Source: Nematostella vectensis (taxonomy: Eukaryota; Cnidaria; Anthozoa; Actiniaria; Edwardsiidae). From it: a DNA stretch of 64,000 nucleotides. The notes under the pieces were generated by a model that saw nothing but the letters and a program-made list of their open reading frames with translations, was not told the DNA's origin and did not search any database. Both the position numbers and the translations under genes were made by a program. The stretch covers positions 15,052,469-15,116,468 of the forward strand of contig NC_064035.1 in the NCBI RefSeq assembly GCF_932526225.1. Direction: 5' to 3'. How positions within the stretch are numbered: the stretch's first letter is position 1; each line of letters opens with the position of its first letter. This document shows positions 21,946 through 34,120 of this stretch, piece after piece.

Positions 21946-24265
21946 AACCGGGGACTGGGGAGATGAATTCCTGTGACGCTACAACTATTACCAGCCACAG
22001 GAAACCCGAGCAGAAATAAGATACAAACGCCTGGTACTTGCAAGTACCTATAGGTACTTGCCTGCACTGCTTTACAAACGGAACCTTTCCTCATAGCCCT
22101 GGCTTTGGTTTGGCCGTACGGAAACTATGATTATTTCAATATTGCCGGATGACCAGAAGAAGCCGTCCCCAAGTATCCGTTTTCGTTGAACTTTTTGAGA
22201 TTCCGTTCAACTTATAGCTAGGCCTAGAAACAGCTATGTTTTTCTTTGCTTTTATTCTTTCAAGATGCGCAACATAATAAACATTGCTCTCATGCCTCCT
22301 AGGCTTCTTTCAGTAAATCTCAAAGTAAAACTGAGGTTATTTGCAAACGGTATGAAAGCTTCAATTTTTCGATCGCGCTTTTGAGGTCATTTTTAGAAAT
22401 GATCCCCGCATCTACCAACCTGTGTCCAAAACTTAGCTTATCCTCCTTCATATCGCGTGACCCTCTTTGAATGGGGAGCTATTGCGAACAGTGAATAGCT
22501 CCTAAATTTATATCTTTTTACGGATGTGAATAAAGGAGAGATGTGAGGGACCTGAGGCGATGATTTTGCTAAAAAAATAAATAAATAATGTAGCTAAGAT
22601 ATGTCCTAGGTTCCTGCGGTTTCCTGGGTTACAGTTAAAAAGAGTCTTCCAGTGAAATCCAGTCCAAGGGTATACAACGAGGCCCCTTCCTGAAACACGT
22701 GAAAATGGCAAATTTCGTCGTTGAATATGTTCTGATGCCGAAAATCCATTTTAAAAGTTGCTGGGAAAAAAATATCAGTTTTTTTTCCCAGGAGGGACTA
22801 TTCCTTTTATTTCTCAGCCAACAGTGGTTAGGCATTATTTTCCTGGCCAGCAGTGATAGGCATTTTAGCACATGGATAATTGCCCGTATAACCTGCCCAG
22901 CGCCCAAAAAAATATTCCCAGCACAACTAGTCCGACTCTAAACATTTACCAGCAGAACCATTTGGGACGTTTTTTTTCACAGCAACATAGGGGTCTAATA
23001 TCATTTTCCCAGCCAACCAAAAACGGGCTGCGGAACAGATATTTCGCGGAACAGTTCCGTTTCGTGCCCTTGCAAGTCCCTCCCCATTTTGACAACTAGC
23101 TGTCATTTAACTGATATAGACTTGTCAATGATAAAAGCACGTTTGAGCAAACCTGACCAACAATCGCAACAGTTTAACTTGGAATATTGCCGGTAACGTG
23201 AATTATTGTAAGAAGATGGAACGGTCTAACACTACACGGACTGCACAAGTCCTATGGGTTACTGGGAACAGCGACTTCGAGGGTGACGGCGGGAGTAAGA
23301 ATTCCGATAGAACACCAAGGATGGGAAGGAGTGCTATCGTACCATTCACACAGGGACTTTGTTACTTGTCCATCTAACAACGTACCCTTAGTCAAGAATC
23401 ATCAGCTGATAAATGAGGACGCTGGCTGTGGAGTTTACCCTTGGATGGTCATTCCAAGACCACAGAGGCCAGGTAATACAAAGTAGTTCTTGTTATCTAA
23501 TACTTACGATATTACTGTGTTTACTGTAGAAGTCGTAAAGGGGATAAATGAAGGACTTTTAACTTGCAATTTCGAGTCTTTGACTTTACACTAACCAACA
23601 TAAATATCACTATTCTAACAAGGTATTGTGAACTATATACCTTGCTCTGTGGCACTGTGGTTAATATCTCTCATCCGCTCCTTATATTTGATTGCGAATC
23701 ACTTCCTCTGTTCTAAAATGCGTACAGCCCAACGCAGGACACAAATACTGTTCAGTTTTCTAACGCATTTTATATACAGTTTAATATGGTAGGTGTTGAA
23801 CGGTAAACCCCTTGCGCAAACATGATCGCCATTATCCAATTAGCATCTATTAAACCTACCTGAGACTGGCCATTATTTTATCGTCTCTGGATATTATTTC
23901 ATCGTTTCTTAAAGGATTTTAAGAAAAAAAATAGCTAGGAAGTATGGATATCTATCATATCTGATGAATACACCTTTTCTGCTGAACTCACAAAATATCG
24001 GCTAGAACTCTGATCTGTCTTGTTAGTATACGGTTTGTTTGTCAAGTAAATAGGATTTGGTACAGCGATATAATCATCAGATTAGATATGTACTGAATAA
24101 TTAAAAACAGACGCCTTTTGTATATCTGGGGAGAATCTAGGAATTAATATAAAACCAAATAACATAAATGCATGGACAAGGTAACGGAAAAGGTATAAAT
24201 TGGATAACAGTAATGAATGGATTGGGATCTATGCTTGCTATCCGACCATTCAATTTCTACGGTTC
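21946..24265. other. Intergenic region between the homeobox genes (part 2)
   Basis: No gene is visible. 22760-23040 holds an interspersed repeat-like tract with recurring CCCAGC and CCAGCAG words. The small palindrome GTACTTGCAAGTAC lies at 22034-22047. Confidence 0.4.
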
Positions 24266-25141
24266 ATGTCCGTGTCTAAAATATTTACTGCAGCGTTTGT
24301 CCAAAGAAAAAAGCCAGTTACCGGTGAGTTCTTTGTTATTTTTTTTTTTTTTTTTACAAAAGTTGATCGTTAAGTTTTGAAATTCGAGGAACTAGTAGAT
24401 TTCTTCTTCCGTCCTTCCAAGCATAAAGATATTCTTAAAATGTTATAGCTAAGCATTGATGACTTGGTTGATAGCGGACTGATTCTGCGCCAACAACTAG
24501 AAAACGTTTTCACTTGTTCGTCTCAGGGTTTAAGTATATTAAGCCTGACAAAAAAATAATTCAATGGCCCGACTCAGGTTCATTTTAGCCCAAGCGCAGC
24601 CAGGATTGAACTACAGTAAAATATGCAATGCAGTTGGGAGGGGACCATTCAGGGGGCCTTCTTGTCAAATCTCAGTGAGGTTGTTCAAAGTAGTTTGTTA
24701 ACGAGGTTCAGGGTTTCCTTGGCGAGCGCAAAACAATCAAGGAAAGAAATGATGGTGGAATTACTGGTAAGGGCTGAACCCCCCCGATCCCCCTCCCCCC
24801 AAACCCCTACGCCGCCCCTGATACTTGAGTATGTCTTTTCGTTTTCTCGCTCAGGCTGTCGCCATGGTCCCACACCTTTGAAAACGTCATCATCAACTTC
24901 AAATCATGCACCACGAAGCGCATTCACAACCGTGCAACAACTAGAAATAGAAAAGGAATTCCTCTACGATCATTACGTCAGCCGTGTGCGGCGAATAGAG
25001 ATCGTGATGGCCCTCGACTTGTCTGAAAAACAGGTGAGGACTTGGTTCCAAAACCGACGCATGAAGTTGAAGAGAGAGGCAAAAAACGTGGAAGAAGTCC
25101 TACATGTGGAGATCAGAGAAAGGTTAAAATCAATTCGTTAA
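24266..25141 (+). CDS. Small divergent Hox-like homeodomain protein
   Basis: Exon 2, 24855-25141 (acceptor TTTTCTCGCTCAG), encodes a complete 60-residue homeodomain: arm NHAPRS, helix 1 [10 protein letters not shown], recognition helix [17 protein letters not shown], then 23 further residues to TAA. W48, F49, N51 and R53 are kept. Position 47 is Thr instead of the usual Ile/Val and the N-terminal arm has few basic residues, so DNA specificity may differ. The only phase-compatible first exon I find is 24266-24323 ([19 protein letters not shown]), ending in the strong donor CCG/GTGAGT. This gives 114 aa. The other frames at that donor, and the donor CTG/GTAAGG at 24766, do not keep the frame. 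No hexapeptide is visible. It lies head-to-head with the Hox-class gene 4.7 kb away. By recall Anthox9-like is possible but unconfirmed. Confidence is high for exon 2 and moderate for exon 1. Confidence 0.75.
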
Positions 25142-26953
25142 ACATGTTTGAGTTATTCTATCCTTTACACAGTAAATTTTGATAGGCAATATACTTTATA
25201 TGCCCTTTTTTCCCTAATTTATTTTTAGATACTGCGCGCTTCAAGGGAGTACACAGTAACATGTCTATTTGGGGGTTTTAAGCATAGAAATATTACAATG
25301 ATGCAAACTAATCCCAGTACGGCCCGCTCGGAAACAACGCCATACCACACCAAATAATGATTCTTAAAACGCTGTTCATAAGAAATATATTATTGTCCTC
25401 GTTTGCTTGGGCCGTGCGCGCCTCGTTCTGGGCCATAAAAAGATTGGAAAAATAATTCCCGTTCCCATACGGCCCACGCTCTCGGTTAATTATAGATTAT
25501 ATCAGTTAAAATAAGTGGAATAGAGGATGCAGGAATTTTATGTTTTCGTGAAATGATTAGCCTTTCTGTAGTAGGCGTTTGAGTATTTTATTAGGCGAGA
25601 AAATCCGGAGTTCGATATTTGGTAACATGTCTTATGAGTGTGTTCATGTTTAATTCAGCTTGTAATTCCCTAAGGTCCGTAAGGTAACGGAAATACATAC
25701 GATATATACAGACCAAATTATTTACACCTGCCTTGATTGACAAAATTGATGGAAACCCTTAAGTCTCACAGTAAAAACGTCATTCTGCCTGGACCACCAA
25801 GAGAAGACATTCATAATCACGTATCAGAAACAATTACCATTCAAGAATAGAATAAACTACAAAGGGAGAATTGCTATCCCATGAAAAAAACTCTGACGTA
25901 TAAATTTACATATTCCCTAAAGCGGCGGAGAGTTATCACATTCCCAGAAATAAGAGACAACATGGCCGCCACGCATGCGTAATAGTGCACATACAATGTC
26001 AAAATGGCTGCCATTTATTATAAGGAAATGTGGGGAGAAATCACAATTTATCAAATTCTCTCGCTTCAGAGATTTTGGGCTCACGATGCAGGACTCGAAA
26101 AAAAACCCTTGCCATTCGAGTGATACACTTTCCGTTCAAACGATGCCAGAGAAAGCCCTATAATTTTTCCTTGGACATTGCACTTTTGTTCGCTTGAGAG
26201 CATACAATCCTCCATACATTCTCTGTAATTTCATTGAAATCCGGCGTAAAAGTAGTCGTTTAAAAGGTAGAGCTGTTCGCCGCATCACAGGTGCAGGACT
26301 TGAAATTGGTAAATCGACTATCCTTTCTATCAAATTGGCCAATTAACTAGGCAGTAGCGCCTTCCAATCTTGTTCCCGAAGAAATAACAATTTATGTAGT
26401 TATGACTAGTTCAGGAACCATTATTGTTGTCTTTAAGATAAAGACTGAAGCAAGGAAAACGGTGCGCTCCGCAAGAACAACTTCTCTCCGTTCGTCCGTT
26501 CTCCATTTTGTTTTTAAACGGCCCCACGGCTTTCTGGGATAGTCACAGGGGAACCATAAAGCCTTTCTAAAATACATTTTTTTTTTTAAATTTGCGCATA
26601 TAATGTTTTCCAACCTCAGCAAGACTGCCGCACTTCCATTATCATTGGACGTATCAAATCAGAGATGCCCATTGCACGTTTAAATACCGCTTTTACTACT
26701 TTTATTTGGAATTTTAGTCAACCTGATTAAAAACTTCTAGTGTAACAACAAAAGGGAAGCCCCTGTGCTGGCCGGAATCTCGTTTTTATTTGTGATACCG
26801 CTGTTATTCCTCGCGGGCCTAGCAAAATGTGAGCCCAGAGAAACCGCTGGCTAATGTCCCTTATTTCTAGGAATGAACAAATAGGAAAAATGACCGGGGC
26901 CTAGAACAGAAAGGCGATGTGTGGGTGAAATATTCAGGGAAATAGCGCTAAAA
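25142..26953. other. Non-coding stretch
   Basis: AT-rich DNA without a supported gene. Two CpG-containing 'ATGGC[T/C]GCC' sites near 25970-26010 resemble translation-start contexts but open no meaningful frame. Confidence 0.4.
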
Positions 26954-29302
26954 ATGTCTACTAAATTTTGTGTGTTTTTGGTTACGGCAATGTCCATAAT
27001 GTCCGTGGCAAGTTCCATTGACAGTCCTCCAAATGATGTAAGAATTGGTGTATTGCTACCGATGACTGGATACTGGCCAATCGGTAAAACCTCCGCCTCC
27101 GCCATAACAATCGCGGTAGAGCGTATCAATCAAGATCAAACACTTCTATACGGCTATAATGTAACATTTCTGTGGAACGACTCCCAGTGTCTAGCGGCAG
27201 AAGGGAGTTTCGTCTTGCTCAAGTAGACGCGATCATCGGTGATGGCTGCGATCTCATCTGCGAGCCCGCTAGTCTGCTAGCCGCCGACTGGAATCTTCCC
27301 GTGTCCTGGGAATGCCAGTCAAGCGCACTCTCCGAAAAAAGCGTCCATCCCACTTTTGTTCGAACCGTCCAGTCGTTTTCAAAAATGGGGGACCTATTCA
27401 TGTCGATTTTTGAATATTTCAAATGGAATGACATTGGTATTATCGCGTCCACAGAAAGTATGTGGCAGTTAGCAATGACAAATTTCCGGAAAGCGTTTCT
27501 GCGGAATACTTCTATAAACATCCGTTACCTTCAAACTCTTAATCCTGGTAGTCAACTACTGATCGAAGGGAGTACCTCAGTTTGCTAGAAACTGCCAAAC
27601 TAAACGCTAGAAGTAAGTGTTATACACCGTCCTGACGGTGACTTATCTTATCTTATGACGGTGACTTATCTCCGACTTTGACTTGTCTTATACCCCGTTC
27701 CGACGTTGACTTATCTTATGCCCCGTTCTGATGTTTACTTATCTTATGCCCCGTTCTGACAGTGACTTACATCTTATACCCCGTCCTGACGGTGACTTAT
27801 CTTATGCGCCGTTCCGACGTTGACTTATCTTATGCCTCGTCCTGACGGTGACTTATCTTACGCCTCGTTCTGACGTTTTCTTATCTTCCTTCATGATGTT
27901 GACCGTCGTTCTCGCTTTTTGCTTCAGTTCTCATTATGTTGTGCTCTCATGCTTCACGCCATGGATCTAGGTATGCTGAATGGCGACTACGCGTTTCTTA
28001 CGGTTAAATTACTACCGTCTGCTGCAATTGGTAACAACACGTGGATGGGTAATGACGGACGCGATAAAGACGCGTCCCTAGCGTTCCGCGGAATTCTCAG
28101 TATCTACGTGCGAGAACCAGCTACAGATTTGTGGAAGGAGTTCAAGAAAGAAGTTCGCACTAAAATGGAGGATCCTCACTTCTACATCAAGCTTAAAGAT
28201 TCAGAAAAGGTAGCACAACTCTTCTCCTACAGTTTGATTATTCATTTCAAATATTTAAAGCAATATAACAGCAAGAAGAGACACTGCTGGCAAGCTGTAA
28301 AATCTAAATTGATAAGGGCACAGGGCACACCCAAAGCATGCATTTCCATCGGACTATTTAAGCAGGTAATTTGGGGCATATTCAATAAAACATCTTGATG
28401 GATTTCAACACGCTACTCAGTCCAATTTATCTTATGCTCTTCCAAACTTTACAAGGTCAATGTCCATTAAACTGTTTTCACGTGATTAATGTCCAGGGGC
28501 ATCTGGTAAAGTGGTTATTGAATCCTCGGGAGACAGGGAACCCGATTATTCCTTGAAGTATTACGTGAACGGGAGCTTCCAGAATATCGCGGACTTCAAT
28601 CATTCAACAGGAGGATTTTACCTCAGAGGTAAAGAGAATTGACCCATCACACATTTTGTTTTGTTCCGATCCCGTTCTAAATCAAGTTTGATGCTCGGAC
28701 TTTTAAAATCCCGGCCCAAAATTGCTCTCTGTTTCGACCGCGCGCTGGGTGGAGCTAGAGCTGAAAAACGGACCGCTAATGTTGCAACAATGAGAAATTG
28801 TCTCGCCCATTTCTTTGGGTAGTCGCTCGGCTAGTGCGAGAATCTTTGGAAACTGTGTACTCGAGGTATCTACAAGTAGATATGAGGAATGCTACTTTCA
28901 CCTCATTGTTAAAAACGTATTTCCTTCCTGATATTGTCGTATCGCAAGGCTTTTCAAATCCTGTACGATTTATATGCACAAATATCACATTTTTATGATT
29001 TGCTAGTTATATTGAGACGTTAATATTCGATGAGTGAATTCCACGTTAAATTTCACTGATAAACGACGTCGCACGAGTTCTTGAACCCTTTAGTTAAATT
29101 ATTTGTGATTGATATTGATGCGTTTTGATAGGTTTTAGCCAATCAGAGCGTTAGTAAGAAATCAACTTTATGATTTCATCGCATACTATTTTGTGTTTTT
29201 CTAGACGTTGCGGTGATATGGGCGGGTGGTCGCACGACACCTCCCCTCGATCAGCCCGTGTGTGGATGGATGGCGAAGAGTGCTTTGGAAACGAACAGAA
29301 AG
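26954..29302 (+). pseudogene. Ligand-binding ectodomain exons of the receptor cyclase, frameshifted
   Basis: From ATG 26954: a hydrophobic signal peptide (KFCVFLVTAMSIMSVASS), then VRIGVLLPMTGYWPIGK and NVTFLWNDSQC, typical of the ANF-receptor fold. The frame breaks between 27190 and 27230 and resumes as VDAIIGDGCDLICEP. It breaks again near 27560, where DRREYLSLLETAKLNAR continues to the donor AGAA/GTAAGT at 27612. In exon 2 (27928-28209) ILIMLCSHA shifts to LHAMDLGMLNGDYAFLTVK. Exon 28497-28628 has GKVVIESSGDREPDYSLKYY and exon 29205-29302 has AVIWAGGRTTPPLDQPVCGW, both classical for this family. The indels are small, as expected for relaxed selection. Confidence 0.8.
27620..27893 (+). repeat. 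28-bp minisatellite in an intron, about 9 degenerate copies
   Basis: Variants of TGCCCCGTTCTGACGGTGAC plus TTATCTTA repeat between two ectodomain exons. Copies vary in length by a few bases and alternate CCTGACGGTGACT with CCGACGTTGACT. Confidence 0.75.
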
Positions 29303-30605
29303 GTGAAGTTTCTTGCCCACCTCGTCCCCAGGGTCTTGCTCTATGGCTTGCTCTTAGTCAGCTTTTTATCTTAAGGGGCACCGGAGTTAGCATGAAAATT
29401 TGCTCAAGACTTAACATTTTTGATTTTATAAAAATCTGATTTTTTTTATTGAAAAGAGCTTCTATCTTTTTTGTCGTTGTGATGTTTCACAAAAGCTGTA
29501 TTTCCAATAGGCAACCATAAAAGAATTTCATAATTTCAATTTTCTAACTTCAATTTCAACCATGGGATTGACATTTCTTTGTCTCCAGAAAATTGCCAGC
29601 TTCACGATTTATCCTTTTTCCAGTTACAATAGCCATACACTTGTTTGTCGCACGCTTTAGAAATCGGCTAACAAAAGACGCCATGCGATCGTCGTAGACG
29701 CAGAAGATATTCTCATGACGAAAAGCTTAAGTCGTCTATATAAACGAGCATAACGAGCTACTTTGCGTAGAATTAATTGCTATTAAATAAACAACTCACT
29801 CTCATAATAAGTCAAATACCTAGTTTTAAAATCAAGCAATAAACCAAAATATTACAGCGTTGTTATTATCACGATAACTTTTAGATTCCATTTTAATTAA
29901 GTTCCCGTAAGAGACCAACACCTATTGTTCAAGTTTTTGACGCCCAGTGGTCGCTTATAAGAGCAAGCTCTCGTAAAAGACCAGCTCCGTTAACGACCAC
30001 AATTCTCAGTTCCCAAGGTGGTCGCTTACGAGAGCTTCAACTGTATTATTATAATGGGGGCTTCAATCATTTTTGCCAATTTTTGGCCGATTTGGGAATG
30101 TATGCACTAGCTTTTCACAAATTTCTCATTGTAATCAAAGAACCCATACCCGGCCCCATACACTGAAATATTTATCCTGTCAGTAGTTTGAGAATTTCCA
30201 CACTACCAACAATTTTTGGTGGCCTCCGAGGCAGGACACGGGCTTCATGACGTTTGGTAAAGTCTGAGATTTTTTTTGTTTGATCGTTTGCTCTTAAAAA
30301 CTGCTTGTATTGATATTTTTTTTCAAAATCAACAAAATTCCACCTATTGCCATCGGCCCTAAATTACAATCAAGTAGGCTAAGTGACGGGCTATAGAATA
30401 GTTTCACTTAAAATGATATTATCTTATGTTTTTTATCAAACCGCTACCTGGTAAAGGAAGGAAAAAGGGAAGGAAAAAGCGGTCGAGTTACGCATTTACC
30501 AGGCTGCGTCGGTTATGCGCGTCCTTTGATAGAGTGTGGAAAGAGCTCGCTGGAGAAGCGAAAATTCAACCAGTTTAGGCAGGGGAGCACGGTAGAATGT
30601 GTCTT
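29303..30605. other. Intron-like sequence of the cyclase locus
   Basis: No coding signature of the expected transmembrane or kinase-homology segments was found here. AT-rich. Confidence 0.4.
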
Positions 30606-30979
30606 ATTTACTACGAAAATAAACCACTGTTATGCAACGCGTCATGTGTGTTTGTTTTGTATGTGGAGATATCAGTTGCGCTGTTGGGGGTGTGGGGCTC
30701 GGTTTATGAAGTGGATTATGCTTGTCAACAGGGTCTTTGTTCGGATTATACCCGAATATTCACTTCGTGCATCCTTCGTCGGCACTTCGTGTCGACACTA
30801 CGCGTATCGGATGTCTTCGGGCGGTCTGTAACCGACGAAACGAACAAAGACCCTGTTGACAAACATAATCCACTTCATAATGCAAGCCCAACACCCCCAA
30901 CAGCGCAATTGATATCTCCCCTTACAAAACAAACCAAATGACGCGTTGCATATTAAAGTGGTTTATTTTTATAGTAAAT
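30606..30979. mobile_element. Foldback element with about 139-bp inverted arms
   Basis: Left arm 30606-30744 and right arm about 30841-30979 are reverse complements with roughly 85-90% identity by eye, around a 96-bp CpG-rich loop. Outer ends read ATTTACTA. The open frames inside are palindrome artefacts. No transposase: a long-TIR MITE or foldback transposon lying in the cyclase locus. Confidence 0.8.
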
Positions 30980-31507
30980 GAAATGAGGGAGGCTAGGTGA
31001 GAATACGCGCAATATTCTGCACTAACAAGATAATAAGCGGGCTAAATACACCAATACAAACTTACAAACAAATAAAAATTATTAAGCAAAAACATATTCT
31101 GTTATGGTTTCAAGTATAAATACTTTCTCCTTCAATATAATATGGCCAAACATATAATATGCCATGTTGATATAGAAAGGAGTGTTATAGAAACTTTAAA
31201 GAAGTGTTGAAAATACAGCGATTTATTCGCAAGGAAACCTAAAAAAAAACAGTCTAAAAATGAAGTATGATATGTTATTGACGATATTTCATTACAAATA
31301 TCTTGTTTACTTGCTTGAATTAGCCGATGGAAATGGATGCTTCAGTGACTCCGCATTGAGCGGGAGTATAAAATGGCGGCGTGATTGGCCTTCTTTAAAG
31401 AGTATAAATGTTGAGTGATTCAGTTACCTCGGATTTAAAAATTAACACCAATTTTTAAAATAATATATAAACTCAGTTACACTAAGTATTCAATATCACC
31501 TCAAAAG

Positions 31508-31513
31508 TTTATT
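31508..31513 (-). other. Poly(A) signal of the MAPEG-like gene
   Basis: AATAAA on the minus strand, 57 bp beyond the TAA-side end of the coding region at 31570. It is the only canonical hexamer in that interval. Confidence 0.4.
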
Positions 31514-31569
31514 TAGGTAAACGGGAAATTCGAGTTATCGTGGTTCTGCTGTACCAAGCTCGAGATTGT

Positions 31570-32121
31570 TCACCCTTGAATCATTCGATACAGGCAGTAC
31601 ATAATAATAGCAACGGTAGGAAGCCACGTCAGCGCAAATCCGAAGCCTCTAGCCGAGAAATGAATCTTGTATCCAACGGCAAAACACAGCCTACCCGTGA
31701 CAAAAATCCCTACCAGGACAGGAACAACGAACATCTGCTCGGCAGTGAGATAAGTAGTGAGAACAAGCGACGCGACGAAATGCAAAACAAACTGCTCCAC
31801 AGTATTCTTTAGGTACTTTTGAGGTATCTCTACAAACTGCTTTGCACTCTTATCCAACGGATTGATTGCTGCCGTCGAGAACCGTGTACGTGCGACCCAA
31901 ACTATGCCTGCTTGAACGGCAAGAAGGGAGACGAGCTCCCATTGTAGTGTGAAGGTGATCCGGTCTACGAAAGTTGGTAGAGCACGGATCTTCGGAGGCG
32001 ATTGCTTGACAATGAACGCCACCGTAACTAGCACAATGATACCCAGAGCGATGCTCACAATTACGTAGCTCTGGAGTCTTCGCTGGGACGATTTCTGCTT
32101 GGCGTTTGTATCGGAAGCCAT
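31570..32121 (-). CDS. MAPEG-like / TMEM79-like four-helix membrane protein
   Basis: A single uninterrupted frame of 183 aa from ATG 32121 (MASDTNAKQKS). The frame is open 11 codons further up, but only a GTG stands there, so the ATG is preferred. Hydrophobic segments by eye: residues about 18-37 (VIVSIALGIIVLVTVAFIV), 60-80 (ELVSLLAVQAGIVWVA), 112-150 (two helices, LHFVASLVLTTYL and VVPVLVGIFVTGRLCFAVGY), and 160-180 (GFALTWLPTVAIIMYCLY). The NPL...K...Q..L..TVEQF pattern before helix 3 and the C-terminal RGFGFALTWLPT match the MAPEG superfamily (glutathione-linked membrane enzymes), nearest to the TMEM79 branch. Enzymatic activity is not implied. It lies antisense inside an intron-like part of the cyclase locus, and an inverted-repeat element begins 37 bp upstream of the ATG. 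Confidence 0.75.
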   Translation of the reverse strand: MASDTNAKQKSSQRRLQSYVIVSIALGIIVLVTVAFIVKQSPPKIRALPTFVDRITFTLQWELVSLLAVQAGIVWVARTRFSTAAINPLDKSAKQFVEIPQKYLKNTVEQFVLHFVASLVLTTYLTAEQMFVVPVLVGIFVTGRLCFAVGYKIHFSARGFGFALTWLPTVAIIMYCLYRMIQG

Positions 32122-32157
32122 CTTTCTTCTCTCCGTCGCAGCCGTTCTAGGCACAGG

Positions 32158-32394
32158 TACCCCAAGCTCACTATTTATATGAATAAATTATAGTGGGACC
32201 TGACAGTGGAGTATTAAAAGTGATCTGGGTGAAGTTTTCAACCAATTTTGCCGGCATTTCAAGAGTTACGTTGTTCTATTTCCCCTGGGGTTTTTACGAT
32301 TTTATTTTACTTTACTGTGAACCATGACACACACTGACAAACACAACGTAAGGTGAACTATAATTTATTCATACACACAGTGAGCTTGGGGTAC
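32158..32394. mobile_element. 237-bp inverted-repeat element in the 5' flank of the MAPEG-like gene
   Basis: GGTACCCCAAGCTCACT at 32158 and its reverse complement ending at 32394 begin arms of about 38 bp (continuing GAATAAATTATAG). The element is non-coding. Both flanks (GCAGCCGTTCT before, CTCGTCACGCTAGGCGG after) occur joined, without the element, at 34589-34617. That copy looks like an empty site. Confidence 0.7.
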
Positions 32395-34112
32395 CTTGGG
32401 GTTCTGGGCTCGTCACGCTAGGCGGCGCTTGAGCCCCAGTAACCTGGTAATGAAAAAAATAACGACACACATTCCTTTCCGATTCTAGACCAATCATCAT
32501 TTAGTTTCTGAAACGACCCGCGCCACAAAACCTTGGCCAATCAGATTGTTCGTCTTATCATGTCGTATTAGTCAGACATATATGGTGGATTTCAGGGTGG
32601 ACTCAAATATCTAAGCAAAGGTTGCGAGTCGAGTATCTATTATCTACAGAGGGTAAAAACTGGATACTTTAGTTTTACCTCGCGCAAACAAGAACTTAGA
32701 AATTTGAGTCCACCCTGCAAAAACACCCTGCGTACAGTGTGATGCTGTGGTGATTCATTAGAAAATTATTTTCTCATCCAGGCAAAGCCAAACAAGAAAA
32801 AATCATCATGAATCAACCTTTGCTTGCAAATATCCATAAGCAAAGCACTCAATTATGCAACAAAAGACTTCATGATGTCCTGAGACACTCTCCTAATATG
32901 CTCATAGCTGTATTTTTCATGAAAAATACAAGCAACCATCAACTTGTGCTCGCTTCAGCACAACGACGAGGGATTAAAAGTGGGGACCGCAAAGCACTGT
33001 TGGAAAGCTTGGATACCGCTGACTAGGTGCAGCTGTGTTTGACTTTGACGGGCTGTATAAAACTCAGAATAAGGGGGGAGGTATCTGTTTTCAGTCTGTT
33101 TTTTGTAAATTCAGCTCAAAAAAGCCAGGAGTCAATGGGTTAACATTACTAGAATACAAATAATGGACTGATCCCAAAAAGCACTACCATTTATTACATA
33201 TTTATACTTGAATTCCAACTTATAGTGCTTGTAAATAGAATTAAAACTTCACACACCACAAAACAATCTTGTCCTAGCTCGAGGCGATGTAAAAATAAAA
33301 ACAAACAAGAGGAAAGCAAGATTTGATCTACAAACAACATCTTTTCTATAGAAGGCCTGCTTTACTTCTATCGGCAGTAATGTGGACAAAGTCAAGATGC
33401 CTTTTCTAGCAAAACAGAGTTCCCCTGCCACTTTAAATACCTATAAGCTTATGATGACTAATTTAAATCCTGTTTTCTGAGTTTTAAAGCTATGAAAAGT
33501 AAATTTTAGGCATAAAAAGCTCACCTTTTGTCGAGGTTTGAAATCGTTGTTTTCCGATCATGCGTTTGCTCCTTTTTTGCATAAATCACGTTGGTTTCGT
33601 AGCTTTACTTCTACTGAGTTTCCTTTTTTACACATTCTATCGGACTATAAGGTAGAGTTGGCATTTTTATACATCAGGAAGCGCTTTGAAACCTCTCCCC
33701 TCTGTGTTTTGTACTTGACTCGTGCCGCCATCTTGAATTTGTTTCTCACTCCACGGCGGTTGATTGACAAATGAGCCGATGCTTCCAATGGAAGCACCCT
33801 TTTATACCGCGCCTTCGTGTTTAAAACAATCTCTTATTGCAGAAAGTTACGGTATGAGGGAGATTTGGCGCAAAATACATCTTGGAAAATCAAATATGCT
33901 GATATACACATCGAGTCGGAGACCGCTCCTATTCACGAGAAGGAGAGTGGAATCAGCCTGTTGGTACGAAACATGGTTTGTCCGGGTCCCGTGTAGTCAT
34001 TTTGTAAAATAAAAAAATACCCCTTAAAATACCTGCACACCAAAAATTGCTACCCTAAAAGGTACCCCATAAGCAAAACATTACTCGTGGCACCTCTTTT
34101 TGTGAACAACTT
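32395..34112. other. Non-coding stretch with one doubtful open frame
   Basis: The frame 32808-33026 plus (72 aa, MNQPLLANIHKQS...) follows the acceptor-like TTTTCTCATCCAG at about 32780 and has somewhat protein-like content, but I recognise nothing in it and no partner exon is seen. The rest is AT-rich, with a CpG-rich patch at 33720-33780. Confidence 0.3.
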
Positions 34113-34120
34113 AAATCAGG

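Noticed and set aside
21371-22094. Overlapping 85-120-codon frames on both strands
   Set aside because: Produced by 27-bp and 40-bp tandem repeats.
24685-24854. Coding extension of the homeobox frame upstream of 24855
   Set aside because: The frame happens to stay open through the intron. A clear acceptor stands at 24854, and the upstream peptide (proline/serine run from a C-rich tract) has no homology.
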